From JBBPYR01 sp038199755 (GTDB lineage Bacteria > Chloroflexota > Ktedonobacteria > Ktedonobacterales > Ktedonobacteraceae): 6,466 nt of DNA. The DNA is taken from the NCBI GenBank assembly GCA_038199755.1, contig JBBPYR010000171.1:1-6466 (forward strand), written 5' to 3'. Both the position numbers and the translations under genes were made by a program. Under the pieces are notes generated by a model. It made no database searches. It worked only from the letters and a program-made list of their open reading frames with translations, and was not told the DNA's origin. Positions 6,272-6,466 of the stretch are shown piece after piece. Numbering within the stretch: the first letter of the stretch is position 1; each line of letters opens with the position of its first letter.

Positions 6272-6466
6272 TTACTCGCGGATACCGCGTGCTGGCAATG
6301 GGCGCAGCAGAGGATTCATGACTGGCACATCCTTCTTGCCACGGGGCAAACGCTGACGTACCAGGTAGTTGGGTGCCTTTGCCAGATCATCCTTTTCCAG
6401 CGTCACATCTTCACCAACACGGTTGAAGAAGGATAGCTCGAAGTTGGGTGTCTCACCAAGCGCACC
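6272..6466 (-). CDS. C-terminal end of an unidentified protein (cut by the window edge)
   Basis: An open minus-strand frame of 64 codons enters from the right edge and stops at TAA (6272-6274). Reading is open throughout and codon use looks like that of the neighbours. The visible tail is hydrophilic and rich in Pro, Arg and Lys: it includes LSFFNRVGEDVTLEKDD, then APNYLVRQRLPRGKKDVPV, and ends in LPARGIRE. No membrane segment, cysteine or known motif is seen, and I do not recognise the family. That it is a real gene is supported by the abutting bidirectional hairpin placed 11 bases after its stop, in the same arrangement as for the convergent dehydrogenase gene. Confidence 0.65.
   Translation of the reverse strand, partial: GALGETPNFELSFFNRVGEDVTLEKDDLAKAPNYLVRQRLPRGKKDVPVMNPLLRPLPARGIRE

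Noticed and set aside
1..6466. tRNA, rRNA, CRISPR array, riboswitch or phage genes
   Set aside because: No cloverleaf, regular direct-repeat array, known riboswitch core or phage protein was recognised on either strand.

Overview
The window is an ordinary-looking bacterial chromosome segment of moderate G+C with tightly packed single-copy genes. It shows no transposase, integrase, phage, CRISPR or RNA gene. The set of families (GH1 beta-glycosidase, DUF4126 membrane protein, PRC-barrel/BON protein, BCS1-like AAA ATPase, short-type 6-phosphogluconate dehydrogenase) and the base composition would fit a heterotrophic Chloroflexota of the Ktedonobacteria type. That placement is an impression from family resemblance, not proof.

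Layout, left to right. Four genes run on the minus strand, so transcription goes from right to left: a GH1 beta-glycosidase (3489-4871), a DUF4126 membrane protein (2789-3385), a protein with two PRC-barrel-like and two BON domains (1662-2663), and an AAA ATPase (11-1480). The last two each have a readable promoter of their own, and a long hairpin at 1581-1638 separates them. To the right, a short-type 6-phosphogluconate dehydrogenase (5122-6186, plus strand) is divergent from the GH1 gene across a 250-base promoter region. A partial minus-strand gene of unknown function (6272-6466) converges on it, and a perfect 32-bp hairpin at 6193-6260 lies between the two stops.

Functionally, the divergent pair joins oligosaccharide hydrolysis (GH1 releasing glucose or a similar sugar in the cytoplasm) to the oxidative pentose phosphate route (6-phosphogluconate to ribulose 5-phosphate). 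The two could share regulation but nothing in the sequence proves it. The minus-strand neighbours are a membrane protein, a PRC/BON protein and an AAA ATPase, all of poorly defined role.

The features most worth a second look are the two very long, U-tract-poor hairpins placed just after stop codons, the cofactor-site sequence of the 6-phosphogluconate dehydrogenase, the AAA ATPase with inverted Walker B acids and an unrecognised N-terminal half, and the unidentified gene cut by the right edge. I found no convincing evidence of a wholly new multi-gene system.
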